DNA of 64,000 nt, taken from the NCBI GenBank assembly GCA_007922225.1, contig ML679995.1, positions 1,823,653 through 1,887,652 of the forward strand, read 5' to 3'. The DNA is from Emydura subglobosa (lineage: Eukaryota; Chordata; Testudines; Chelidae). Both the position numbers and the translations under genes were made by a program. Positions 21,251-32,640 of this stretch are shown piece after piece. Positions within the stretch are counted from its first letter, which is position 1, and every line of letters begins with the position of its first letter. The notes beneath the pieces are model-generated. The model had not been told where the DNA came from, searched no databases, and was given only the letters and a program-made list of their open reading frames with translations.

Positions 21251-24200
21251 CAGTTGTCTTATGTTTTCCCTCTGCAGAGCTCTGTACCAATGACAGCAGC
21301 ACCAGTATTTGAATATCCCTACCCCCCAGTGTATTTGGTCACACACTGAAGGGACAATGGAGCGGTGATGCCACAGCAAGCCACTGAACACATTTTTGAA
21401 AACACATAAATTGCCCAACTCTGGAAACCTACTTCCACGTTAACCTGCTCAGAGAGAGCAAAAGTTGGATGAGATGCTGCCACGGCCACCAATTTAGAAC
21501 GCTGCACGCTGACACCAGTAGGACTGAGTCCTAACGTTTTCCTGGTGCGTTTCCTCTGCTGATAAAGGCACTGCTGTGGTAGTTGGGGATAGAGCAGCCG
21601 CTCTGAGTGTGCTGAGCCAGTCATTTTTGGCCAGGGCTAACTCTTCAGCTGAATCAAGCAAAACGATGGATAGGCCCATTCCATTTTTCCTTCTTCTGCA
21701 GCGGGTTCCATAGTCAAGTTTTTCTATTAGAATCGTATTATGGTAATTGTCTGGCCTCCGGAGTTGTTGGCCTAGCATTGTTCACGTTTGGCTCCGAGCA
21801 TTCACAGTTTAGCTACAGCATCACTAGACTCAACACTAATTGCAATCTGCTCTCTTGTGATTTTAATACATGCTCTGGCAGAGTATGCCAGACTCTCCCA
21901 CAAACTATATACCCACACAACTTGCAGGATTTCACTACAGTTAGTTGTGCTGGCGCTTTGCTGCTTTGTTTCTTACAGCAACTGAAGCATTGATCACCCC
22001 TTCCCCATTCACTGCTTTAAATCTGCACTTGTCCGTTTCTATGGCTATAACAGCGTGGCTCCAACCTGAAAGGATGGAGGTCTGAGGCTAGCCAAACCTG
22101 AAGAGCCACACTTCTGTTGGATCTGGGATTTCTTACAAAGAACAGCAGGAAGCTGCACTGCAGGTGGTAACAGACAGAAGGAAGCCAGGTCTGGAGGGTT
22201 GAGCTCCACCCAGAAAGGGCTGGGACTGGTGGTTTCTGCTGGATCAGACTGGGACAGAGGGAAAGGCCTGTGTGTGGCAGAAAAAGCAGGGCTGAGTATG
22301 AACTTATGTGATGGACTTTATTTTGGGGATTCGGGACCAATTTTATTATTAAGGAGCTTGAGGGTTGTTTGAGCCTTTTCTATGAAGGCAGCCCTGAGTG
22401 GGGTGCTGGTAGCCACAAGAGAGCCTATGCAGAGCTCTGAACGGGTGCTCAAGAGGGGCTAGTGGGGCAGGTTCCTGCAAAGCAATCTCTGGCCACAACG
22501 GGGAGCTTGGTAAGCAGTCACCCACTACAATAGCGTGCGCGCACACACCCTTCACTAGGAGCTACATCTTCTCACCTGTTACTGGGGGAAGAGAAGAGGC
22601 ATAGCCCTCAGTTCTATAGGGCTGGCTGTCCACTTACACCCATGCCAAGTGGGAGTAAAATGCAACTAAGTCAGAATGGTGATGTTTTACACCCGCTTGG
22701 CACAAGGAGCACAGCAGTGAAGAATCACATCCGGTAACTGTGGTTGGTCCAGCCTGCTTTCCTGCTGGGAGCACTGTACAAGTGATGTGGAACTATTACA
22801 GCTTCTGCCTTCAGACATTAAACAGTTACATGTAAGTAGTTACATCGTGTGACTGGTTCTCAATGCTACCACCACCCGGGTGTCACCATGAGTGCTATGG
22901 CAACCAAAACATTTTAGATAAGTGGTAGCATACTGCACGGGCCACAAGCTGGAAAACATGGGCAGACGGCACACCAGACAATGCCCTATTTTGTATTGTT
23001 ATTTCCTAGGTTAGTCCTTACTGGTTCTCACCCCTATGGAGTTCCCAGATATGTGTGCACACATACCTGCTAATTAAGGTTTATTTGGTTTGGGTTTTTA
23101 AACTAGCAATAGCAGAAAATAAAGGTTGCAAATATTAGAGTGACCAACTCAATGGGTACAGAAAGAATGGACAGAGCATTTCCTAAATAAATGCAGTGAA
23201 ATAATTTGGCTTCTGGCAAGCGGATACCGATTAAAAAGCTAGTCCACGCTCTAGCATTTTAAAGAGAGAAAACTGGTAACAAAGGAAATGGAAATAACAA
23301 AAGCAATGGACTTTGGGATCCTTCCAGGTGCTAGATGGATGTAAGATTATTTAAGCTACTCATAATATGCATAATGAGCATTTCTCTAATCTAATTTTGA
23401 AGATCTTTCCCAAGGGGGCCCTCTAATACATGGAGGATAATTTCATTTTATGATAATGTTATTATGTGAGGGTTCTTTGTATATTCCAGTCCTTTGAGAG
23501 AAGATTATGTTAAAATATCCACAGAGCTAATAGGCTCCTTAGCAGTAAGAGTACAGGGTGAGCTTGATCCTGCTCCCAATCAAATCAGGAGTAAAACTCC
23601 TATTGACTTTCATAGGAGCAGGATGGAGCCTTGTATGTTCAGTCTATTTTGCTATCTCTTTCTATTTGCTTTTCACTGCAGTTCCTCTTGCTAGCAAAGC
23701 AAATAAAAAAAAAAAAAGTTAAGCAAAACATTCACAACATATGATTCAACCCCAGTTGATTTATATAAACTTCCCAGATGATCTATGGGCCAAATCCTGA
23801 CATGCTTATGGCTGCAAGAGTGAGCAGGCACAAGACCACTGCAGCGTCTGCTAAGGGAATCTAGTTTTGTTGTGGGAATCGTCAAGTCTCTCAGAAGTAT
23901 GAGATTTGGTTTAGGTTCTAGGCAGTCCTTCAAGGAATGTGAAGCGAATCAACTGGTTTAGCTTCACAAAACCCAATTGATCTTAAAACAACAGATTTAA
24001 CACAATTCTAGTAATTATCCACATTGGAATTTGGATTAACACCCGTGCTCTTATGAATGATCCCTTAGCACTCTTCACAACCATAAATGGTCAGGACCTC
24101 AGTTTTACATCTGAAGTGGAGATGCCCCTCCGGCCCCCAACACAATACCATCTTGAACCCTGCTGCGGGCATGAGTCAGAGGAAAGAGGACGCCCAACCT

Positions 24201-25840
24201 TGCATTCTGCCGCATTCTAGGGTTGTCTTGGAGATCTCCTGTATATTTATTAACCAGGCCAATTCCATTTACTTCCTGCGTTATGATGACACAACCTAGC
24301 CCCAGGTGGTATGGCTGCTGGTTAGTTGCCATACTCGAGCATCAAAAAAGGATAAAACAAAGTTATCTATAAATAAGCAAAATCAGGTGAATACACAGTT
24401 AAGACAGATAAATCAGGCAGGATATTTAAGTTCTGGAGACAATAGGACATTCCCTAACCTTAGGCACACTTCTAAGAGTGTAAAGGTCCTTCTGGGGAGT
24501 TTACACGGGGTGCTTTGTAAGTTAAACTTTTTTAAAATTGCTTTGAATTCCTTTATGAAGTTGAGTGAAGGGCAAAGCACAGCAGCACTTCTTTTGCTGA
24601 AAGGGGGCTAGTCAGTTACACTAACATGTATAAACCAGAGCCCTAGCTCTGATACTGCTTCAAATGCAAGTGCGTGAGGCACTATCTGATGTGGTTGCAC
24701 TATTCCCATGGCTTTTTACCCCTGTGAGAAGGGTGCAGAAGAATCTGTTGAAAAAGTCACCAATGATACCTGCCTGTATTTTTGTATCTGCCAGTCATAG
24801 GGCATTCCTGCCCTGCTGAGTTATTGTGGATTTGCATGTACTTCCTGCCTCAGTTTCTTTTCTCAAGAAGCCAATAATTCACTTCAGGCACTTTTGATTC
24901 TTGACTCAATAATACCCGCCTTAGGGCTTGTTTGGTCATAGCCCCTTTTGTATGAGGCTTTGTAATAAGGTCCCAAATAAACAAAAAGTGCTTCTGGCTT
25001 TTAGCATTCCTCTGAAACCTGCCCTCTAAGCTCTGTTCCCAGTCCCATCAGGGTTCTCTGTATCTCCTTATGACAGGAGCCCCAGCCCTCCTCCTGGAGC
25101 TGAGTTGCAATTTGTTTCTTGCAGCTGGCCCTACTTGGCTCTCAGGTTAGGGGGTTGCAGCCTTCTGCTGGTGTTTGCTCTCTGCTAAATCAGGGCCCTG
25201 CAGAATCCTTCTTACTCTCTTCACTGTCTGTATGCATCGATCCAGCTGTGAGGGAGGACTTGGAGACCAGGATTTATACTGGTCCCCTTCTCCCAGCTCA
25301 TCCCAATTAGTTGGGGGAGATCCGCCCTCTCTGCAAAGCTACTGGCCCTGGGCCTTTAAAGAAACGGGACCAGGCTTTCCTCCCAGCCCTAGCTACTCTT
25401 GGAACTGCTTTTTATCTCTAACAGTATCTCCCAGGTCCTTTTAGCTATAATCTGACCTCTCAACTCCTAAAGAGCCTTGCTGGGTGGTAAGGTGGACTGA
25501 CCAGTAGGTAGCACTTCCCTTAAAGGGCAGACTGTACACTAGTCATAGTGTACTCGTCACTGTGGTATCAGCAGTGGTTTATCATCCCAAGATATTAATA
25601 ACGACACCTTGGCAGAATACATTTCTGGTTTGAAACGTGGCATTGGAGGAGGAACAGATGTTTTCATATATAAAAATTCAGTTATAAACTATTAAATTGC
25701 AGCATAAGTTCTCTGTGATGAACAAACAGAAAATATTCGGCTCTGTGTGGACAATGAGCCTTATAACTAGATAGTCAAAAAAAACCCACAAAACTTTTGA
25801 AGTGTAAGGGAAGGGTTAATTTCTGTCCCATATTCCACAG
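21251..25840. other. Non-coding DNA with minor repeats
   Basis: No gene is found. A minus-strand TATA-like AGTATAAATCC near 25270 and a sequence change near 25560 hint at an antisense LTR around 24985-25560, but ends and polyadenylation signal are not clear. Short frames of 60-110 codons show no conserved domain. Confidence 0.4.
23561..23630. repeat. Short inverted repeat (MITE-like)
   Basis: GATCCTGCTCCCA on the left and TAGGAGCAGGATG on the right are near-complementary around a spacer containing AAAACTCCTATTGACTT. This palindromic pattern is a common dispersed sequence in reptile genomes as I recall; class uncertain. Confidence 0.5.
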
Positions 25841-26182
25841 CAGGGGTTCTCAAACTGGCGTTCGGGACCCCTCAAGGGGTCGTGAGATTTGTATGGCGGG
25901 ATCACTAGCTGTCAGCCCCCATGCATGCTCTGGCTGCAGCTGTTAACCCTGTGCATGGCTGACAGCCAGAGCCTTTCAGATATGGGTGGCCGGAGAGCAG
26001 CGGCTGCTGGCCAGGTCTCTGAAGGCAGTGCCGCCCCCAGCAGCAGTGCAGAAGTAAGGGTACTATGGCATAGGAGTGTGGTGGCATGGCTTTGGGGGGA
26101 TCATCACTTTTTGGGGGGGAGTCGTCACAGCCTGAAATATTTTCCAAGGAGGTCCCAGAAAAAAAAAGTTTGAGAACCCCTG
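25841..26182. mobile_element. hAT-type MITE with 8-bp target duplication
   Basis: This 342-bp element begins CAGGGGTTCTCAAAC and ends GTTTGAGAACCCCTG, a perfect 15-base inverted repeat of Charlie/hAT type. It is flanked by TTCCACAG (25833-25840) and TTCTACAG (26183-26190), an 8-bp duplication with one mismatch. It has no transposase gene. Confidence 0.9.
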
Positions 26183-26190
26183 TTCTACAG

Positions 26191-26846
26191 TGTCCTCCAC
26201 TCTCACTGTGTTTGCTGCACAGCAATATAACTATCATGAAAATGTGTCAATAATGAGTAAACTTCTCAGAGATGCTGAGGGGGAAGAATTGAAATGTTCC
26301 AGTAAACAAGGTGGGAGATCAGCTAATGATGTTATCTGGTGCATCTAAAAGGACAGGGTACTTAACCTGCCATTTGGATGCATTTGGAATGTGTAGTGCA
26401 GGAGACTTTGTGCCAGCAGCAAGGTAGTTGGCAAGGAAGCATGTCTACGCCCCCACACTACAACCAATGCGTACATCGCTTTCACAAAGAACATGACTGG
26501 TCTTCTGCAATTTGTTACATTTCCAAGTGTAGCAGTAGGTGGTAGTGAAGGCTGTACCATTGTGAAGGCTGAGTTCCGACCACACTCACCCCTCCTTTCC
26601 AGATGCATGTAATCAGAAGAGGTTCCATCTGTGTGCCATGCATGGCCTCACGCTGCCAATCAATTTCCAAATGAAGTTCAAGATATTGTTCTAAAAAGCC
26701 TTTTATGATCTGGCTCCTGTGTATCTTAGAGACGGGAGCCAGTTCCATAGCCTGTGCAAGCCAGTATAGCTCCATTGAAGTCAGTGATTTATACCAGCTG
26801 AGGGTTTGCTCCAGGAGGCCCAGTGCAGCTGCAGGGAGGGATTCTC
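26191..26846. other. Non-coding DNA
   Basis: No gene is recognised. Around 26765-26800 the segment CTCCATTGAAGTCAGTGATTT is a fragment of a dispersed palindromic repeat. Confidence 0.4.
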
Positions 26847-27078
26847 GGGGCTTGTCTACACTTACAGAGCCGCTGTAGTACTTACTGAAGGCGCTACCTG
26901 TGCTGAAGGGAGCTTCTCCCACTGGTATAGGTACTCCACCTCCTAGAGGCGGTAGCTTTGTCGATAGGAGAAGCCTTCCTGTCAACATAGCGCTGTCAAC
27001 CCCAGGGATTAGGTCAGTATAACTACGTCATTATTTCCCTTGTACCGACATGAGTTTGTAGTATAAACCAAGCCTTAG
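26847..27078. mobile_element. Non-autonomous DNA transposon (hAT-like MITE)
   Basis: The left end GGGCTTGTCTACACTTACAG and the right end TAGTATAAACCAAGCC are imperfect inverted repeats. The inside includes CACTGGTATAGGTACTCCACC and a CGATAGGAGAAGC segment. Related elements are at 42701-42960 and 40414-40642. No target duplication was identified. Confidence 0.55.
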
Positions 27079-28041
27079 CCACCTTGTCAGTCTTCCTCTC
27101 CTGTTCTATTAGAAAGGAAAATCCTGTAAATTGTGCAGCTAATCTGCATAACCACATGATCCTATCATCTAACCCTTTTCCCTCTGCTTGTTTGTAAAAA
27201 CCCACTTGTGTCTTAGTGCAAACAGTAAACTCTGAGACAGGGATTGTCATTAATGAGTTTGTAGCACAAAGATTCCACTGTGAGTGAAGATTCTGAGTAT
27301 TGCTTTCATACAGACCAGTGGCAAAATGATGCTACATTATTTTTTAAAATGACAATGCATCTTGGTACGGCAGTATTAATCACCCCAGTAACGCAGACCA
27401 ACCATTTTGATACATGGGAATTTCACAGTCCCTCCCAACCACGGACAATAAGAGCTATAACTGGGATCATGGTAGCTGTGGTAAACTCTGTGCAGTTTAC
27501 ATTTAGATACAATAGTGTTACGCAGACTCATTTTGTTCGTGTAGAGGACACCATATGTATCAGTGCTTCAGTCGGCTCTTTTAAAAAAATGTGTGTTCTT
27601 ATTTGGGGAGGGGGGCGGGGGGAATCCAGAGAACAAAAAACAAAGACAAATGAACACAAAATGGGAAGGCAGGGAGGGGAAAGAAAAGCTACATCTAGGG
27701 ACTAACCAAAGCTTTTTTGAAATTAAACCAGATTTTTTTTCAAACTTGTCTGAGGTCCTTCTGCTCCGAAATGTTTCCTGCTCTTTAGCTGCCAGTTCAG
27801 CCAAGTCAGTGAACCAAACTTCTATCCCTTCCGACAGTCTGCTCTTCCATATAGGCAATATGGGAGCTTGCCTACACAGCCCTGCGGTTCAGGCTACAGG
27901 GGTGTAAATTGCAGCATGCACCAAAGTGCTACTCTGTAATTCCCCCACATGGATGCTGTAGGTGCAAACTAAATGTACCTGGTTCATAGTCATCTGGAAT
28001 GTATTAACATGAACTAGGTTCCTTTTAGTTCAAACCCGTAG
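27079..28041. other. Non-coding DNA with a possible MITE at 27850-28035
   Basis: No gene is found; the 141-codon plus-strand frame at 27280-27705 has no known domain. From about 27850, AGCTTGCCTACACAGCC and, later, GGTTCCTTTTAGTTCAAACC resemble the ends of a hAT-like miniature element directly beside the CR1. Confidence 0.35.
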
Positions 28042-30620
28042 CGAGAACATAAGAACGGCCACACTTGGTCAGACCAATGGTCCATCTAGCCCAGTATCCT
28101 GTCTTCCAACAGTGGTCAATGCCAGGTACTTCAAAGGGAATGAATAGAACAGGTAATCATCAAGGGATCCATCCCATCAGCCATTCCCTGCCTGTGGCAA
28201 ACAGCAATCCTTGCCTATCCTGGCTAATAGCCTTTGATGGACCTATCGTCCATGAACTTATCTAGTTCTTTTTTGAACCCCATTGTAGTCTTAGCCTTCA
28301 CAACATCCTCTGGCAAGGAGTTCCATAGGTTGCTAGTGCATTGTGTGAATAAATACTTGCTTTTGTTTGTCTTAAACCTGCTGCCTATTAATTTCATTTG
28401 GTGACCCCTAGTTTTTGTGTTATGAGGAGTAAATAACACTTCCTTATTTACTTTCTCCACACCAGTCTTGATTTTATAGACCTCTATCATATCCCCCTTA
28501 GTCGTCTCTTTTCCAAGATGAAAAGTCCCAGTCTTCTTAATCGCTCCTCATCTGGAAGCCTTTCCATACCCTTAATCATTTTAATTGCCCTTTTCTGTAT
28601 CTTTTCCAATTCCAATATCTTTTTTGAGATGGGATGATCAGATCTGCAGGTAGTATTCAAGATATGGACATACCATGGATTTATAAAGAGGCAATATGAT
28701 ATTTTTTCTTATCTACCCCTTTCCTAATGATTACCAACATTGTTAGCTTTTTTGACTGCCGCTGCACATTGAGTGAATGTTTTCAGGGAACTGTCCACAA
28801 TGACTTCAAGATCTCTTTCTTGAGTGGTAACAGCTAATTTAGACCCATCATTTTATATGTATAGTTGGGATTATGTTTTCCAATGCGCATTACTTTGTGT
28901 TTAGCAACATTCATCTGCCATTTTGTTGCCCAGTCACTCAGTTTTGAGAGATCCCTTTGTTACTCTTCGCAGTCTGCTTTGGACTTCATTGTCTTTAGTA
29001 GTTGTGTGTCATCTGCAAATTTTGCCACCTCCCTGTTTACCCCTTTTTCCAGAACATTTATGAATATGTTGAACAGCACTGGTCCCAGTACAGACCCCTG
29101 CAGGACACCACTATTTACCTCCCTCCCTTCTGAAAACTGACCATTTATTCCTACCTCTTGTTTCGTATCTTTTAGCCAGATACTGAATCAGAAGAGGACC
29201 TTCCCTCTTATCCCATGACAGCTTATTTTGCTTAAGAGCCTTCGGTGAGGGACGTTGTCAAAGTGCACTATATCCACTGGATCACCCTTGTCCACATGCT
29301 TGTTGACCCCCGTCAAAGAATTCTAGTAGATTGGTGAGGCATGATTTCCTTTTACAAAAACCATGTTGACTCTTCCCCCAAAAATCGTATTCATCTATGT
29401 GTCTGATCATTCTATTCTTTACTACAGTTTCAATCAATCTGCCTGGTACTGAAGTTAGGCTTACTGGCCTGTAATTGCCAGGATCGCTTTCTTTAAACAT
29501 TGATGTTACATTAGCTATTCTCCAGTCACCTGGTACAGAAGCTGATTTAAATAATAGGGTACATACCACAGTTAATAGTTCTGCAGTTTCACATTTGAGT
29601 TCCTTCAGAACACTTGGGTGGATACCATCTGGTTCTTGTGATTTATTATTATTTAATTTATCCATTTGTTCCAAAACCTCCTCTAGTGACATCTCAATCT
29701 GGGACAGTTCCTCAGATTTGTCACCTAAAAAGAATGGCTCAGGTGTGGGAATCTCCCTCACATCCTCAGCGGTGAAGACTGATGCAAAGAATCCATTTAG
29801 TTTCTCCTCAATAGCCTTATCTTCCTTGAGTGCTGCTTTAGCATCTCAATCATCCAGTGGCTGCCACTGATTGTTTAACAGGCTTCCTGCTTCTGAGGTA
29901 CTTAAAACAAAATTTTGCTGATACTTTTTGAGTCTTTGGCTAGCTGTTCTTCACATTCTTTTCTGGCCTTCCTGATTATCTTTTTACACTTCACTTGCCA
30001 GAGTTTATGCTCCTTTCTATTTTTCTCAACAGGATTTAACTTCCACATTTAAAGGATGCCATTTTGCCTCCAACTGCTTCTTTTACTTTGTTGTTTAACC
30101 ACAGTGGCACTTTTTTGGTCCTCTGACTATGTTTTTTAATTTGAGGTATACATTTAAATTGAGCCTCTATTATGGTGTCTTTAAAAAATTTCCATGCAGC
30201 TTGCAGGGATTTCACTTTTGGCACTGTACCTTTTAATTTCTGATTAACTAACTTCTCGTTTTTGTTTAGTGACCCTTTCTGAAATTAAATGCTACTGTGG
30301 TGGACTGCTTTGGTGTTTCCCGCTTCCCCCATAGGGATGTTACATTTTATTATGTTATGGTCACTATTACCAAGCGGTTCAGCTATATTCACCTCTTGAA
30401 CTAGATCTAGGGTGACCAAATAGCAAGTGTGAAAAATTGGGACAGGAAGTGGGGGGTAATAGGCACATATAAGAAAAAAACACAAATATGTAGACAGTCC
30501 CTATAAAATCAGGACGTCTGGTCACCTTAACCAGATTCTGTGCTGCACTTAGGACTAAATCAAGAATTGCCTCTCCTTTTGTGGGTTCCAGGACTAGCTG
30601 CTCCAAGAAGCTACATCTCT
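28042..30620 (-). mobile_element. CR1 LINE, long 5'-truncated copy
   Basis: A minus-strand CR1 of about 2.5 kb with its 3' end at 28042 (antisense GAACATAAGAACGGCC). Broken pieces of ORF2 are readable: an EPTKGEAILDLVLS segment near 30590-30540, WLNNKVKEAV near 30110, the reverse transcriptase blocks GNYRPVSLTSVPGRLIE and SQHGFCKRKSCLTNLLEFF between 29510 and 29330, an FADDTQLL active-site motif near 29010, and the C-terminal [11 protein letters not shown] at 28340-28300. Many stops and frameshifts make it inactive. A 122-bp DNA element (30407-30528) is inserted in it. Confidence 0.92.
30407..30528. mobile_element. 122-bp MITE inserted in CR1, 8-bp target duplication
   Basis: It starts CTAGGGTGACC and ends GGTCACCTT, an inverted repeat, and is flanked by AACTAGAT (30399-30406) and AACCAGAT (30529-30536). 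CR1 sequence resumes on both sides, so the insertion postdates the CR1. A sister copy with a perfect duplication is at 40122-40242. An 8-bp duplication suggests the hAT superfamily. Confidence 0.85.
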
Positions 30621-30779
30621 GCACTGGAGCCGGATCCTTGGCAATCAGTACTTGCTCTCTCCAGCTGAGCTGCAGCTCCTCCAGGCAGCTCTTCCCTCCC
30701 CCCCTCTTGGCAGGGAGGCTAATTGTGGTTACTCCAGTAACTGGACCTTTAGTTTCCAGTCAGCAGCTTGTACTATCAG
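30621..30779. other. Spacer between CR1 copies
   Basis: Unclassified sequence between two minus-strand CR1 pieces; it could be the degraded end of either. Confidence 0.3.
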
Positions 30780-31370
30780 TCTATAAATATCATGTAGGTA
30801 CTTATAGACTGATCAAACCACCCCTTAGCCTTCTCTTTGTTAAGATAAATAGATTGAGCTCCTTAAATGTATTGTTATAGAGCACACTTTCCAATCCTTT
30901 TATCACCTTTATGGCTCTTCTCTGAACCTCTCTAGTTTAGTTTATCAATAGCCTTTTAGATTTGTGGGCACCAGAACTGGACACAGTATTCCAGAGGTGG
31001 TCACCTCAGTGCCAAATGCAGAGATTAAAATGACCTCTCCACTCCTACTTGAGATTTCCCTGTTTATGCTTCCAAGGATCACATTAGCTCTTTTTGCCAT
31101 AGCATCATGCTACGATTTCATGTTCAGCTGACTGTCCGCCATCAGCTCCAATCCTTTCGAGTCACTGCTTCCCAGGATAGACTCCCCCATCCTGAAGGGA
31201 TGGCCTACATTCTTTGTTTCTGTGTATACATTTATGTTTAGCTGTATTAAAATACATATTGTTTGCTTGCACTCAGTTTACCAAATGATCCAGATCGCGC
31301 TCAGTGACCTGTAGCAGTTTGTTTTTTCCTTCTAGTTCTCCCATCTGGATATTTTCCAGGCCCAGCGTTG
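30780..31370 (-). mobile_element. CR1 LINE fragment (ORF2 3' part)
   Basis: The plus strand carries CR1 antisense signatures: CCCCTTAGCCTTCTCTTTGT, GTGGGCACCAGAACTGGACA, CATGTTCAGCTGACTGTCC and AATACATATTGTTTGCTTGC. It has no intact frame. It belongs to the same subfamily as 20860-21250 and 46056-46508. Confidence 0.85.
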
Positions 31371-31394
31371 CTCAGTTTGTGACATTTGGGAGAA

Positions 31395-31600
31395 AGGATG
31401 GTGCTTAGGCCATTAACCTGAGACTCAGGAAACCCAGGTTGAATTCCCAGCTCCACCGTGCAGTCCTTGTGTCACCTATTCTCTCTCTGCTTCACTTCCC
31501 CATCTGTACAATGGAGATGATAGCACTTCCTTCCTCTCTGGGGTGTTGAGGGTAAATACTTGAGAGATTATGAGGTGCTCAGATACAATGGCTACATCAG
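31395..31600 (+). mobile_element. MIR-like SINE
   Basis: The order of signatures matches the MIR/CORE-SINE family: CCCAGGTTGAATTCCCAGC (tRNA-derived B-box region), TCACTTCCCCATCTGTACAA, GGAGATGATAGCACTTCC, and GGTAAATACTTGAGAG near the 3' side. It is old and diverged. Confidence 0.7.
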
Positions 31601-32369
31601 ACAGAGACACAAGGTAGTCTGCTTGCCTTTCAATTACAAATCTCTCCTCCAAAAGGCTGGGAGAGAGCTGCTTCTTTCATCAGAGAGAAAAACTCTTTGC
31701 ATAATAGAGTGACTTCCATAGGAACTGACCTTTCCATTACAGCTGCTCGGTAGAACAAGACAACTCTTAGCCATTCAGGCTTGTGTCAACAGTGCAGTTC
31801 TCCTCTGCTCCACAAACACAGGGCTTGGCTTACTCAAATGGGACAGGAGCCTTCACTCCGTGGCGCTGCTGTTTCAGATAACACAATGTAGCGCAAACAT
31901 CCAGCAGTTACCCGGGTGCAGTTTATGAGCCATGTCTGACCTATGAACTCCACAGCACGACATAGCTCATGGTTTGTGTAAACTACAGATCCAAGCATGT
32001 GATCCTCCATCATGGTCCAGCCAGCCTGGCCTTTGCTGCATGTTGGCATACATAGATTCCACAGTCTGCGCCTCCGTGTTATAAATGAGGGCAGCTGCAA
32101 TATCCTGTTACTTAAACATCAGGTGTAGCCAATGTGGCCGTCAGGCAGGTGATGTTAGCAGGCCCCTTTAATAGCAGCTGTGTGTGTATAGTCTTCCAAA
32201 ACGTGCATTACAGTATCTTGGACAGCTCGTGCTGTATATTCAGCAGAAATTCAGCACTGGAAGCAATGGGCCAAATAATATTTTAATAGTGCTTTAATTC
32301 ATACCCGTGAGATACCGATCTTCCCATTGGTATATATGGGTTATCCAATGCTCAGCGGCCACCGCCGGC
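31601..32369. other. Non-coding DNA
   Basis: No gene or classified repeat was recognised. Confidence 0.45.
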
Positions 32370-32640
32370 ATTTCCTAACTTGGGTGCTTACTGTCAGGCA
32401 TCCAAATCCATGTTTAGGCACCAAAATAAGTGTCCAGATTCGTAGAGGTTCAGAGCCCCTGGGGCTCCTATTGGCATTCACTGGGAGACGCAGGTGTTCA
32501 AAACCTATGCACGTCCATGGGGGCTGTGGATTTCTCAGCACCTCTGGGAATTTGGTCTCGTAGGTGCCAAAACACTGATTGAGACACCTGACTTTAGGCA
32601 CCCATGCTTGGAAATTTTGGCTTTAGCCTCTTAGGCCTCA
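32370..32640. repeat. Interspersed repeat with TTTAGGCACC motifs
   Basis: The motifs GTTTAGGCACCAAAAT (32412), GTAGGTGCCAAAACACTG (32561) and ACTTTAGGCACCCATGC (32592) recur in direct and inverted form. I recall this as a dispersed amniote repeat, class uncertain. A short related fragment, AGATTTTCAGAAGGGCTCAG, is at about 49283. Confidence 0.45.

Noticed and set aside
28865..29140. Plus-strand frames within the CR1 copy
   Set aside because: They are antisense shadows of CR1 ORF2 on the minus strand.
30379..30624. Minus-strand frame with ...FGHPRSSS
   Set aside because: It runs from CR1 into the 122-bp MITE and is not a gene.
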